From G963676095 sp963676095 (lineage in GTDB: Bacteria > Bacteroidota > Bacteroidia > Bacteroidales > Prolixibacteraceae): DNA of 64,000 bases. Below, in pieces: positions 45,242 to 54,882 of this stretch. Numbering within the stretch: the stretch's first letter is position 1; the number at the start of each line of letters is the position of its first letter. The DNA lies in assembly GCA_963676095.1 (NCBI GenBank), contig OY781040.1, positions 6,572,001-6,636,000 on the forward strand. The letters run 5' to 3'. A program made the position numbers and the translations under genes. The notes beneath the pieces are model-generated. The model saw only the letters and a list, made by a program, of their open reading frames with translations. It ran no database searches and was not told the DNA's origin.

Positions 45242-45631
45242 ATGGCGACAATAAATTGTTTTGAAGACTTGGATATCTGGAAAGATGCCAGATCCATTTG
45301 TAAAAATGTTTACCAGTTAACGCAGAACGATCTTTTTGCAAAAGATTATAGTCTGAAAGATCAAATCCGCCGTTCTTCCGGTTCTATCATGGATAATATT
45401 GCCGAGGGCTTCGAGAGGGAGGGGAAAAAAGAATTTATTCAGTTTCTGTCCATCTCAAAAGGTTCAGCAGGGGAATGCCGTTCCCAGTTGTATAGGGCAA
45501 AAGACCAGGAGTATATATCAGAAGAAGAATTTAATTCTCTATATAATGATCTGAAGAAATCGAGTGTCCGGATTAAACATTTCATCAGTTATCTGAACAA
45601 AACAGAATATAAAGGGAATAAATATAAATGA
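45242..45631 (+). CDS. Four-helix-bundle protein (S23 / 23S rRNA-intervening-sequence type)
   Basis: A 129-residue protein with the family pattern: CFEDLDIWKDARSICKNVYQLT, LKDQIRRSSGSIMDNIAEGFERE, FIQFLSISKGSAGECRSQLYRA, and a last helix ending near residue 120. These proteins fold as four helices and form pentamers; they were first found in intervening sequences of 23S rRNA genes, but also occur as free genes. Here it lies between two efflux genes, flanked by repeat words, which looks like a small insertion into the efflux operon. Its role is unknown. Confidence 0.9.
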   Translation: MATINCFEDLDIWKDARSICKNVYQLTQNDLFAKDYSLKDQIRRSSGSIMDNIAEGFEREGKKEFIQFLSISKGSAGECRSQLYRAKDQEYISEEEFNSLYNDLKKSSVRIKHFISYLNKTEYKGNKYK

Positions 45632-45661
45632 TAAATAACAGTTAGTCTTGGAGGTGAAACA

Positions 45662-46031
45662 TTCAAACAGCGCAGCGTCGAACAGCGCAGCGTCAAATAC
45701 GAAGTATCAAACAAGTACAGTATGCGGAAATGGTTGAATTGAATGAAACGAAACAATATTAACGATTGAAACCATGCCAACAACAGAAACAACAGAAACT
45801 ACTTTCAAACAGCGCAGCATCGAACAGCGCAGCGTCAAATACGAAGTATCAAACAGGTACAGTATCCGGAAATGGTTGAATTAGATGAAACGAAACAATA
45901 TTAACGATTAAAACCATGTCAACAACAGGAACAACAGAAACAACAGAAACTATTTTCAAACAGCGCAGCATCGAACAGCATGGCGTCAAATACGAAGTAT
46001 CAAACAAGTACAGTATCCGGAAATGGTTGAA
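45662..46031 (+). repeat. Three tandem copies of the leader and start region of the RND gene
   Basis: Copies begin at 45662, 45804 and 45955 (periods 142 and 151; the extra nine bases are one more CAACAGAAA). Each copy carries TCAAACAGCGCAGC words, ACGAAGTATCAAACA and then GGAAATGGTTGAATT. In copy 3 this ATG (46023) starts the RND permease; in copies 1 and 2 the equivalent ATG (45730, 45872) opens a frame of only ten codons ending in NETKQY or DETKQY. The two upstream starts are decoy or leader frames made by duplication of the initiation region. Confidence 0.85.
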
Positions 46032-49000
46032 TTCTTAATAAAACGTCCGATAGCAGTGAGCATGACCTTCATCGCCATTCTGGTGCTTGGGGTTTTTGCC
46101 ATGAAGTTTATCCCGGTATCGCTGATGCCGGATATCGATATCCCGGAGATCACGGTCCAGATCAGTGTCGACAACACACCGGCCCGTGAGCTGGAAAGTA
46201 CGGTGGTCCAACCTATCCGCAGGCAGCTGATGCAGGTGTCCCACCTGGCCGACATTACCAGCGAGACGCGCAACGAGAGCGGGATTATTAACCTCCGGTT
46301 TGATTACGGGACCGATATCGATTTTGCTTTTATCGAGGTAAACGAGAAGATCGACCGGGCCATGAATTACCTTCCCCGGAATATTGACCGGCCAAAGGTA
46401 ATTAAGGCCAATGCATCGGATATCCCTGTTTTTTACCTGAACCTGACAACCAGCGGGTCCAAGGTCCACAATACAAAACCCGGATCTCCGAAATCAAACG
46501 GCGAGGCATCCGGTACACCGACTCAAACCGCAGGAGGCGATCAGATGCAAAGCGTCAGACGCGAAACCAACGCAGAGTTATTCCCCGTTTCGCAGAAGTT
46601 CACGGAGCTAAGCCGGTTTGCCTCGAACGTCATCCGCAAGCGTATCGAACAGCTGCCCGAAGTCGCGATGGTGGACATGAGCGGGATGGTAAGCCCCGAA
46701 CTCCTGATCATCCCCGACAACCAGAAGCTGGAGTCGCTGGGCATTACCCAGGACAACCTGGAAAACCAGATCGAAAACAATAACATCAAGCTGGGAAACC
46801 TGCTTATCCGCGACGGACAGTACCAGTACAATATTCGTTTTTCGTCCACCCTACAGAATAAAAAAGACATCGAGAACATTTACCTGAAGGTCGACGACCG
46901 CTTGCTGCAACTGAAAGATGTGGCCCGGGTCGTGGAGCACCCGCAAAAGCAAAAGGGAAAAGTGCTGTACAACGGGCAGGATGCCGTTACCATAGCGGTG
47001 ATCAAACAAAGCGACGCCAGGATGGCAGACCTGAAGAAAAAACTGAATGATTTGATCGGCCATTTTGAAAAGGATTATCCGGATATTCAGTTTAATATAA
47101 CCCGTAATCAGACCCAGTTATTGGATTATTCCATCTCTAACCTCGACCAAAGCCTGGTACTGGGGGCTATACTGGCCTTTCTGATCATGTTTTTGTTCCT
47201 TCAGGACCTGAAAGCCCCGTTGCTTATCGGGATTACCATACCCACTTCGCTGGTGATCTCCATGCTGTTCTTTTACCTGATGAACATCTCGCTCAACATT
47301 ATATCCCTGTCCGGGATTATCCTGGGGGTAGGAATGATGGTTGACAATTCCATTATTGTGATCGACAACATCACGCAACACCGTGAACGCTTGAAGAGAC
47401 AGAAAAAGTTGGCCGGCCCCCCGGAAAGTACGGAAGGACAAGAAGTACTAAACGATCAAACCATTAAGACAGGAAGCTTCGGACAGGACCTGGATACGGC
47501 CTGCGTAAACGGGACCAATGAAGTTTTTCGTCCGATGCTGAGTTCCGTGCTGACCACTTGCGCCGTGTTTATTCCCCTTATTTTCATCAGCGGCATCACC
47601 GGTGCGCTGTTTTACGACCAGGCAATGGCCATCACGGTTGGGCTGCTGGTTTCGCTGGCAGTCTCGGTTACCTTGCTGCCTGTTTATTACCGGCTGCTTT
47701 ACGGGAAAAATAAAATGAAGGAAGGGGCGGGAAGCCGCTTTCTGAAACGGCTGGGTTCGTATGATTTTGAAAAGCTTTATGTGAAAGGGTTCCTTTTTGT
47801 CATGAAAAGACAGGGAATGTCGTGGCTTATCGTTGGATTGATGCTGCTGGGCGCCATTGTTTTGTACAAAGATCTGGAGAAATCGAAACTGCCGCCAATC
47901 ACCAGGGATGAGACCTTGTTGCTGGTCGATTGGAACGAAAGGATACATATCGATGAAAACAGGCGCAGGACTGAAGAACTCATCTCCCGGATAGACAGTT
48001 TCCTGACAGACAATACTTGCCTGATCGGGGAACAGCAGTTTATCCTGGAGCAGAGTAATGCTGCCACATCGTCGGAAGTTGTTATTTACCTGAAGACAAA
48101 ACATCCGCGTGACCTGGAGCCGGTCATTCACAAGGCTGCCGGCTTTTTGCGCGACCGTTACCCGGAAAGTTTTTTCAGCTTTAAGGAGGCCGGGAATATC
48201 TTCAACATGATCTTTTCGGACGACGGGAAACCGCTGGTAGCCCGTCTGCGTGCCGTGGATGATTTCGGGCCTAACCGGGTGAATTTTCTGCAGAATATAC
48301 TGGCCCGGATACGGGTGGCTTTTCCCAAACAGGCTATCGACCCGTTGCCGTTGTACGAGTACACCGTTTTACGTACCGACCCGGCAAAGCTTTTACTGTA
48401 CGATGTAACCTTCGATGCCGTTTACGGTAAGCTGAAAAGTGCCTTTAACGAGAACCAGCTGTTCCTGATTACCGATAACCAGGATTTCGTCCCTGTTATT
48501 TTAGGCGATCAGCAAAAGACAATTCAGGATATTATTAAAACGCTGTTTATCCGGAACGGAAAGGATGAACTGATCCCTGTACGCGATTTGCTTACGGAGA
48601 CGAAAGGGCATGACCTGAAGACCATCACGGCAGGAAAGGAAGGGGAGTATTACCCGGTGCCGTTCGATATCGATGGCAAGCAGGTTAAAGAGGTAATGAA
48701 AAAAGTAAGGCAGGTAGTTACTGACGACCGGAATTACGAGGTTAGCTTTACCGGCAGCATCCTTACCAACCGGGAGCTTATGAAAGAGCTGGCGTTAATC
48801 CTGATGGTTTCCCTGGCTTTGCTGTATTTTATCCTGGCATCGCAGTTCGAGTCGCTGACACTCCCGCTGATTGTTCTGATGGAAGTTCCGATCGATATTT
48901 TCGGGGCCTTTCTCGCCCTGAAGCTTGACGGGGAAACGATCAACCTGATGTCGCTGATCGGTATCGTTGTGATGAGCGGGATCGTGATTAACGATTCCAT

Positions 49001-49286
49001 CCTGAAGATTGACACGATCAACCAGTTGCGCCGGCAGGGCTATCCGTTGTTAAGGGCCATGGCCGAAGCCGGTCATCGTCGTTTAAAACCGATCCTGATG
49101 ACCAGCCTCACGACAATCCTGGCATTGGTCCCGACCCTGTTTATGGGGGGACTGGGGTCCGACCTGCAACGCCCGCTGGCCCTGGCCGTAATCGGGGGCA
49201 TGACCTTTGGGACCCTGATCAGCCTTTACCTGGTACCGCTTGGGTATTATTACCTGAAACGGGACAGGAGGGCCAAAATGGTTTAA
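46023..49286 (+). CDS. RND efflux permease (HAE1/AcrB type)
   Basis: A 1087-residue inner-membrane pump using proton flow to export drugs or other small molecules. Topology is canonical: one N-terminal span, a large periplasmic loop, spans 2-6, a second loop and the final spans. The proton-relay Asp lies in GVGMMVDNSIIVIDNI of TM4. Two low-complexity inserts stand out: after LNLTTSGSKVHN (about residues 145-185, rich in S, G, T and Q) and after QHRERLKRQKK (about 463-490). The former lies in the porter domain. The start codon belongs to the third copy of the tandem leader repeat. Confidence 0.9.
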   Translation: MVEFLIKRPIAVSMTFIAILVLGVFAMKFIPVSLMPDIDIPEITVQISVDNTPARELESTVVQPIRRQLMQVSHLADITSETRNESGIINLRFDYGTDIDFAFIEVNEKIDRAMNYLPRNIDRPKVIKANASDIPVFYLNLTTSGSKVHNTKPGSPKSNGEASGTPTQTAGGDQMQSVRRETNAELFPVSQKFTELSRFASNVIRKRIEQLPEVAMVDMSGMVSPELLIIPDNQKLESLGITQDNLENQIENNNIKLGNLLIRDGQYQYNIRFSSTLQNKKDIENIYLKVDDRLLQLKDVARVVEHPQKQKGKVLYNGQDAVTIAVIKQSDARMADLKKKLNDLIGHFEKDYPDIQFNITRNQTQLLDYSISNLDQSLVLGAILAFLIMFLFLQDLKAPLLIGITIPTSLVISMLFFYLMNISLNIISLSGIILGVGMMVDNSIIVIDNITQHRERLKRQKKLAGPPESTEGQEVLNDQTIKTGSFGQDLDTACVNGTNEVFRPMLSSVLTTCAVFIPLIFISGITGALFYDQAMAITVGLLVSLAVSVTLLPVYYRLLYGKNKMKEGAGSRFLKRLGSYDFEKLYVKGFLFVMKRQGMSWLIVGLMLLGAIVLYKDLEKSKLPPITRDETLLLVDWNERIHIDENRRRTEELISRIDSFLTDNTCLIGEQQFILEQSNAATSSEVVIYLKTKHPRDLEPVIHKAAGFLRDRYPESFFSFKEAGNIFNMIFSDDGKPLVARLRAVDDFGPNRVNFLQNILARIRVAFPKQAIDPLPLYEYTVLRTDPAKLLLYDVTFDAVYGKLKSAFNENQLFLITDNQDFVPVILGDQQKTIQDIIKTLFIRNGKDELIPVRDLLTETKGHDLKTITAGKEGEYYPVPFDIDGKQVKEVMKKVRQVVTDDRNYEVSFTGSILTNRELMKELALILMVSLALLYFILASQFESLTLPLIVLMEVPIDIFGAFLALKLDGETINLMSLIGIVVMSGIVINDSILKIDTINQLRRQGYPLLRAMAEAGHRRLKPILMTSLTTILALVPTLFMGGLGSDLQRPLALAVIGGMTFGTLISLYLVPLGYYYLKRDRRAKMV

Positions 49287-49389
49287 TGGTTGTGTGGTTG
49301 GATAGTTAATGTGTTTACAAATAGTATCTTAAAGATAATTTTACAGGATAGATAAAATAGAATTATGAAAACAGATTCGAACAACAAAG

Positions 49390-49445
49390 TCTCAAACGTT
49401 CAAATAACGAAGTATCAAACCTTCAAACGGCGCAGCCCCAAACAA
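49390..49445 (+). repeat. TCAAAC-type repeat words upstream of the second RND gene
   Basis: The 274-base gap between the permeases contains CTCAAACGTTCAAATAACG, AAGTATCAAACCTTCAAACG and CGCAGCCCCAAACAACAGAA, words shared with the tandem leader of the first permease, followed by further AACAACAGAAACAA and GTGAACTGGTG repeats. No ORF of note lies here; it may be a 5' leader. Confidence 0.6.
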
Positions 49446-49560
49446 CAGAAACAATAGGTACATTGAGAACTGGTGAATTAGTGAAGTGGTGAACTGGTGG
49501 AAACAATAGAAACAAAAATAACAATAGAAACAACAGTAATAAAACAAAATCCCTCTTCCC

Positions 49561-52500
49561 TTGAACAAACGTAGCACATATCGCCTCTCTTCTTTCTCCG
49601 TGATCATGGTTTTCATCCTCCTGGTGATTATGGGAGTAGCCATGATGCCATTATTGAACGTCCAGCTAAACCCGTCCCGCTCATTGCCTGAATTGTCGGT
49701 CAGCTATACCTGGCCGGATGCTTCAGCCAGGGTGGTCGAGCAGGAAGTCACATCGAAACTGGAAGGCCTGTTCAGCTCGGTGAAAGGCATCAAGGATGTC
49801 TCGTCGGTTTCTTCCAAGGGATCGGGGCGTATCGATCTTTCGTTTAAGAAGACAGTTAACCTGGATGCCGTTCGTTTCGAGGTTGCCTCGTTGATCAGGC
49901 AGGTTTACAGTGAGTTGCCTGAACAAGTTTCGTTCCCGGAATTGTCGATGAGTACCAGCGGGCAGAACTCCGAGCCGATCATGACTTACACGCTTAATGC
50001 CAGTGCCAGCCCTTACTTTATCCAGAAATATGCAGAAACCCATCTGGTGCCGGCATTGTCCGTTTTACCGGGAGTGAGCGGGGTAAAGGTTTATGGTTCC
50101 ACCCCTTTTGAGTGGGAGATCATGTTCCGTAGCGATAAAATCCGGACGCTGGGGATTACATCTTCAGCGATTGCCAATAGTATCCAGGATTACTTCAACG
50201 AGGAATACCTGGGAGAAGGGGCTGTTTCCGGTATCGATGAAACAAGTAATACCATCACGGGGATCTACCTGAAAAATGAAACAGGGGACAGTATTGTCTG
50301 GCAGGCAATTCCAATTAAAAAGGTCGGGGACCGGATTGTCAAACTTGGAGATGTTGCTGCCATTAAGTTTAAAGAACAGCAACCCTCGTCCTATTTCCGC
50401 ATAAACGGGCTGAATACGATCAACATGGTCATCTACCCGGAAGATCATATCAACAACCTGGAACTGGCGAAGTCTGTGCAGGAAGAGGTTGCCATGCTTA
50501 AAACGACCCTGCCGCCGGGCTATTCGCTGCTTCTTGCCAACGATACCACGGAATACATCCGGGACGAACTGGACAAGGTTTTTACCCGTACCATTTTTTC
50601 AATGGCAATTCTGCTGACCTTCATCCTGCTCCTTACCCGTCAGATGAAATATTTGTTCCTGATTACGGTCAGCATCCTGACAAACCTCGTTGTGGCCTGT
50701 ATCTTTTACTATGTCCTGGGTATTGAGATCCACCTTTATTCACTGGCAGGGATTACCATTTCATTTGGGATGATCATCGACAACAGCATTATCATGATCG
50801 ACCATATCCGGAACCAGGGAAACAGAAAGGCCTTTCTGGCCATCCTGGCAGCTACGCTGACAACGATCGGGGCGTTGTGCATCATCTTTTTTCTGAAGGA
50901 GGAACAGCGGGTCAACCTGGTCGAATTTGCCCAGGTAATCATCGTTAACCTGTCGGTATCGATGTGTGTGGCTTTGTTCTTCATCCCGGCACTGATGGAA
51001 AAGGTAAAGCTGAAAAAGAAAAAAACGGCACGCTTTGTCAGGCAGAAACGGAGGACAATTAAGCTGACCCGGTTTTATGGCCGGTTTATCCTGTTCAGCA
51101 AGCGGTTTAAGTGGGCCTTTATCCTGTTGTTTATCCTCGGTTTCGGGATCCCGGTACAATGGCTTCCTGCAAAAATAGAGAAAGAAGGAAAATGGCCGGA
51201 CAGGTACAACAAGACGCTGGGGAGCAGCTGGTTTACGGAAGATGCCAAACCCGTTCTTGAAAAGGTCCTGGGCGGTTCCCTCCGTCTGTTTTCAGAATAT
51301 GTATTCGAAAGTTCCTTTTATTCGGAACCGACCCGGACGAAGCTGTATGTACGGGGAAAAATGCCGGAAGGCTGTACGGTACAGCAGTTAAACGAAGCAA
51401 TCGGGAAGATGGAAAATTTTCTCAGCCAGTTTAACGAGATCGAGCTTTTCCAGACCTCGGTAAATTCCTACAACAATTCGTCGATTGTGATCCAGTTTAA
51501 GCCGGAATTTGAAGACAGCTCATTCCCGTATTTTCTGAAGGAAGAAATCACGTCGAAAGCGATCAGCCTGGGCGGTCTCGACTGGTCTGTTTACGGGGTG
51601 GGGCGCGGCTTCTCGAATGAGCTGAATACAGGCTTCAAAAACAGCCGGATTATCCTGGAAGGGTACAATTATGACGAGTTGTACCGGTATGCAGAGCTGC
51701 TGGAATCGAAACTTTCGGAGAACGAGCGGGTAAAAGATCCTGAGATTACCGGTTCGACCGGGTGGAACAGCAGCACCCTGTACGAATATTACCTGAAGTT
51801 CAATAAGGAAGGTTTCGGACTGAACGATGTTCAGGTCAGCCAGTTTTACACATTTCTGAAAGATAAGGTTTACAAGGCCAGCCTGAATTCCGTTTACCTG
51901 AACGACGAGCTGGAGCCCGTTTCCCTGGTTTCCGATTCGTATGGGCATTTTAACGTGTGGGACCTGAACAACGTTCCGGTTGGCATTGGCGATAAACAGC
52001 TGAAACTATCGAATTTCGGGCAGGTAAGCAGGCAAAAATCCGGGAACGACATTTACAAGACCAATCAGCAGTACCGGTTGGTAGTTGCCTACGACTTTGT
52101 GGGGCCGGACCCTTTGTCAAAGATTGTACGGGAACGGAATGAAAAGGAACTGGCTCAGATCCTGCCTTTGGGTTACAGCGTTAAGGAGGACAACTGGAGC
52201 TGGGGGTGGGACAGGAACGACAAAAAGCAATATTTTCTGATCCTGCTGGTGATCCTGATCATTTATTTTATCTGTTCCGTTTTACTGGAATCACTCCTGG
52301 AGCCGCTGGCCATCATCTGCATGATCCCTGTTTCCTTTATCGGGGTATTTCTTACCTTTTACCTGTTCGATTTCAATTTTGACCAGGGAGGCTTTGCCTC
52401 GTTTATCCTGCTGTCGGGGATTGTGGTTAATGCCGGACTGTATATCATCAACGACTATAACAACTTTTGCCGGAGATATCAGCTGAGAAACAGCTTTCGC

Positions 52501-52707
52501 CTGTACCTGAAAGCCTTCAACCAAAAAATTATTCCGATTTTTCTGACAATCATTTCAACGGTGCTGGGACTGGTGCCTTTTATCTGGTCGGGACAGAAGG
52601 AAGTATTCTGGTTTGCCTTTGCTGCCGGAGCTATGGGGGGGCTGATTTTTTCCATTACGGCGGTGCTGATTTATCTGCCTTTATTTTTGAAACTAAAATC
52701 AGAATAA
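49561..52707 (+). CDS. RND efflux permease, second subunit
   Basis: A 1048-residue RND permease. Start is TTG at 49561, which gives MNKRSTYRLSSFSVIMVFILLVIMG, the usual N-terminus of this Bacteroidota subfamily; the first ATG lies well inside span 1. The TM4 relay is SFGMIIDNSIIMIDHI. It differs from the first permease in the porter domain, and pairs of unlike RND permeases with one fusion protein are common in this phylum and may form a heterotrimer. No outer-membrane channel gene follows. The 3' end overlaps the convergent Fic gene by 9 bases. Confidence 0.9.
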   Translation: MNKRSTYRLSSFSVIMVFILLVIMGVAMMPLLNVQLNPSRSLPELSVSYTWPDASARVVEQEVTSKLEGLFSSVKGIKDVSSVSSKGSGRIDLSFKKTVNLDAVRFEVASLIRQVYSELPEQVSFPELSMSTSGQNSEPIMTYTLNASASPYFIQKYAETHLVPALSVLPGVSGVKVYGSTPFEWEIMFRSDKIRTLGITSSAIANSIQDYFNEEYLGEGAVSGIDETSNTITGIYLKNETGDSIVWQAIPIKKVGDRIVKLGDVAAIKFKEQQPSSYFRINGLNTINMVIYPEDHINNLELAKSVQEEVAMLKTTLPPGYSLLLANDTTEYIRDELDKVFTRTIFSMAILLTFILLLTRQMKYLFLITVSILTNLVVACIFYYVLGIEIHLYSLAGITISFGMIIDNSIIMIDHIRNQGNRKAFLAILAATLTTIGALCIIFFLKEEQRVNLVEFAQVIIVNLSVSMCVALFFIPALMEKVKLKKKKTARFVRQKRRTIKLTRFYGRFILFSKRFKWAFILLFILGFGIPVQWLPAKIEKEGKWPDRYNKTLGSSWFTEDAKPVLEKVLGGSLRLFSEYVFESSFYSEPTRTKLYVRGKMPEGCTVQQLNEAIGKMENFLSQFNEIELFQTSVNSYNNSSIVIQFKPEFEDSSFPYFLKEEITSKAISLGGLDWSVYGVGRGFSNELNTGFKNSRIILEGYNYDELYRYAELLESKLSENERVKDPEITGSTGWNSSTLYEYYLKFNKEGFGLNDVQVSQFYTFLKDKVYKASLNSVYLNDELEPVSLVSDSYGHFNVWDLNNVPVGIGDKQLKLSNFGQVSRQKSGNDIYKTNQQYRLVVAYDFVGPDPLSKIVRERNEKELAQILPLGYSVKEDNWSWGWDRNDKKQYFLILLVILIIYFICSVLLESLLEPLAIICMIPVSFIGVFLTFYLFDFNFDQGGFASFILLSGIVVNAGLYIINDYNNFCRRYQLRNSFRLYLKAFNQKIIPIFLTIISTVLGLVPFIWSGQKEVFWFAFAAGAMGGLIFSITAVLIYLPLFLKLKSE

Positions 52708-53505
52708 AAAAGATAATCCTTCCCCGTCAGTTTTCCTTAGCTCCTGGCTCCTGACCATGATTTCTGTTTCTCTTTCGAAATATTTCTCAGACTCATTAAA
52801 CATGAACTTCCTGAATATTTCCGGATTTTGCTGCTTCCTGGTCTCTTCGAGAGCCTCAAAATAAGAGACCTTATCTTCTGATAACACCGGTGTTATCGGA
52901 TGTTTATGATAATGCTGAATGTAATTCATGACCAGTCGGGACAACCTTCCGTTACCATCCGCAAACGGGTGAATGGAAACCATTTGAAAATGTGAGTCAA
53001 ATGCCAATATGCTGTTTTTTATGAAATCCTTGCTATTACCAATTTCTGAGTTAATATAGTCAACAAGTTCAGCGACCAGTACCGGTACTTTTTTGAAGTC
53101 CGCGAATGACCGGGTACCAACATGAACACCGCCTTTTCTGAAATCACTTTTAGAAGCATCAAAGGAACCTCCCATCATATTATATTGTGCTCCTGTATTC
53201 TTCAAAATTAACGATGAAATTGTCTGCACAGTGCCAACAGACAATTTTTCCTTTCTTTCAGCAATATCCAGAGTGAACCTCAAAGCTTCGAGGTGATCTT
53301 TTGCCATTAGAAGATGGGTAAACGGTTTTCCGCTTACCGGCGTCATTCCGCTTTCCAACAGCATAATAATTTCCTGATAAGTGAGGGTAGAGCCCTCAAT
53401 TGCTGTTGAATGGTGGGTTATATGGTACCTGTTAAACTTTTCATAGTCAATATAGTCCTTTGCCAGTTCAACGTATTTGTCTTTTATTTTGATCAAATTC
53501 TCCAT
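52699..53505 (-). CDS. Fic-domain protein (AMPylation-type)
   Basis: A 268-residue cytosolic Fic protein. The active-site loop SIHPFADGNGRLSR (His179) is complete and matches HPFxDGNGR, so it can transfer AMP or another nucleotide to a protein side chain. The N-terminal helix has the autoinhibitory S-x-x-x-E-G motif (STAIEG, residues 33-38), placing it in the class with N-terminal inhibition. No antitoxin gene is adjacent. It is transcribed leftward from a region with six 41-bp repeats. Confidence 0.9.
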   Translation of the reverse strand: MENLIKIKDKYVELAKDYIDYEKFNRYHITHHSTAIEGSTLTYQEIIMLLESGMTPVSGKPFTHLLMAKDHLEALRFTLDIAERKEKLSVGTVQTISSLILKNTGAQYNMMGGSFDASKSDFRKGGVHVGTRSFADFKKVPVLVAELVDYINSEIGNSKDFIKNSILAFDSHFQMVSIHPFADGNGRLSRLVMNYIQHYHKHPITPVLSEDKVSYFEALEETRKQQNPEIFRKFMFNESEKYFERETEIMVRSQELRKTDGEGLSFLF

Positions 53506-53628
53506 ATTTTTTTTGCCATGTCGGGTATGCTTTTCATTTATTACAATGGCTATTTTATCCTTGTTTTATAAATATTTATTTTCAAAATTACACAAAAAAT
53601 AATTATATATGCCTGGGATAAAGATAAT

Positions 53629-53874
53629 GTCCCCTGCACTCAGCGGGAAGCTTGTCGGATTCCGATAACGTTCCCTGCACTCCGCGGGAAGCCTGTCGGA
53701 TTCCGATAACGTCCCCTGCACTCAGCGGGAAGCCTGTCGGATTCCGATAATGTCCCCTGCACACTGAGGGAAGCCTGTCGGATTCCGATAACGTTCCCTG
53801 CACTCCGCGGGAAGCTTGTCGGATTCCGATAACGTCCCCGGTGCGCAGCAGGAAACCTGTCCAAATTGGACAGG
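53629..53874. repeat. Six 41-bp tandem repeats with a conserved dyad
   Basis: Copies start at 53629, 53670, 53711, 53752, 53793 and 53834, exactly 41 bases apart. Each holds CCCTGCACTCAGCGGG-like sequence and then CTGTCGGATTCCGATAA with a palindrome TCGGA-T-TCCGA. In the last copy this becomes TCCAA-A-TTGGA inside CCTGTCCAAATTGGACAGG (53856-53874): the sequence changed but the symmetry was kept. The array lies between the divergent Fic and PPK2 genes and contains no gene of its own; the 511-base gap is otherwise featureless. Confidence 0.9.
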
Positions 53875-54016
53875 TCCCGCTATGTAGGAAATGAGCAATT
53901 CTTTCCATCATTGCAGTACTTATTTATTTGTCTTTATTGCTGAAATAGAGGACGTAATTTGTTGAATGGGACAAAAAACTCAGTTATTTTTTCTAACTTT
54001 CTGGAAAATAAATTTT

Positions 54017-54877
54017 ATGGGTAAGGATAAACACACAAAAGAAGAATCGGAAGTTCCTGGCAAAAACATGAAGCATATCGAGCCTAAAGAAAGGGATAAC
54101 AGGAAGATTAAAAAAAAGTTATATAAAAAAGAGCTGAAAAAACTACAGATTGAGTTGGTGAAGCTCCAGGATTGGATTAAGCACGAAAAGCTGAAAGTGG
54201 TGGTCATTTTTGAAGGGAGGGATGCCGCTGGCAAAGGTGGTGTTATTAAACGGGTCATACAGGAGCTGAACCCCAGGATTTGCCGGGTGGCTGCTCTTGG
54301 AACACCCACCGAAAGGGAGAAAACCCAATGGTATTTTCAGCGATATGCCGCCTACCTTCCTGCCGGCGGAGAGATGGTGCTGTTTGACCGCAGCTGGTAC
54401 AACAGGGCAGGAGTGGAACATGTAATGGGATTCTGCACGAATGAAGAATATGACGAGTTTATGCGTACTTGTCCTGAGTTTGAGCGGATGCTGATCCGTT
54501 CAGGGATTATACTTATAAAATATTGGTTTTCAGTATCTGATGAAGAACAGGAAGAAAGGTTCCAGTCAAGGATCGACGAGCCCACAAAACGATGGAAACT
54601 AAGCCCGATGGACCTGCAATCGCGCGAGCGTTGGGTAGAATACAGCAAAGCAAAGGATGAGATGCTTAAATTTACGGATACCAAACAGTCGCCGTGGTAC
54701 ATCGTACCGGCAGATAATAAAAAACGGGCCCGGTTAAACTGTATCAGTCATTTGCTGAGCAAAATACCCTATCAGGAACTGGAACAGGAGAAGATTATTC
54801 TCCCTCCAAGGACAGAAGATGAGAAATATATCCGTATCCCTTATTCCGACCAGACATTCGTACCGGAAAAATATTAA
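54017..54877 (+). CDS. ppk2: Polyphosphate kinase 2
   Basis: A 286-residue cytosolic kinase using inorganic polyphosphate to phosphorylate nucleotides. I chose the ATG at 54017 because the preceding codons from 53966 are hydrophobic and not conserved in the family. Walker A FEGRDAAGKGG is at residues 66-75, the lid/GTPTERE box at 95-101 and Walker B VLFDRSWYNRAGVE with Asp124. The long basic N-terminus (about 50 residues) is typical of class I. Length and motifs are complete. Confidence 0.9.
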   Translation: MGKDKHTKEESEVPGKNMKHIEPKERDNRKIKKKLYKKELKKLQIELVKLQDWIKHEKLKVVVIFEGRDAAGKGGVIKRVIQELNPRICRVAALGTPTEREKTQWYFQRYAAYLPAGGEMVLFDRSWYNRAGVEHVMGFCTNEEYDEFMRTCPEFERMLIRSGIILIKYWFSVSDEEQEERFQSRIDEPTKRWKLSPMDLQSRERWVEYSKAKDEMLKFTDTKQSPWYIVPADNKKRARLNCISHLLSKIPYQELEQEKIILPPRTEDEKYIRIPYSDQTFVPEKY

Positions 54878-54882
54878 AATTG

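Noticed and set aside
47448..48131. 227-residue minus-strand frame inside the first RND gene
   Set aside because: Antisense shadow of a conserved pump with no recognisable domain.
53629..53874. CRISPR array
   Set aside because: The units abut with no spacers between repeats, and no cas gene lies in the window.
53603..53911. Minus-strand frame encoding a repetitive peptide
   Set aside because: It is produced by the 41-bp repeats; 41 is not a multiple of three, so the frame shifts from copy to copy, and there is no start context or homology.
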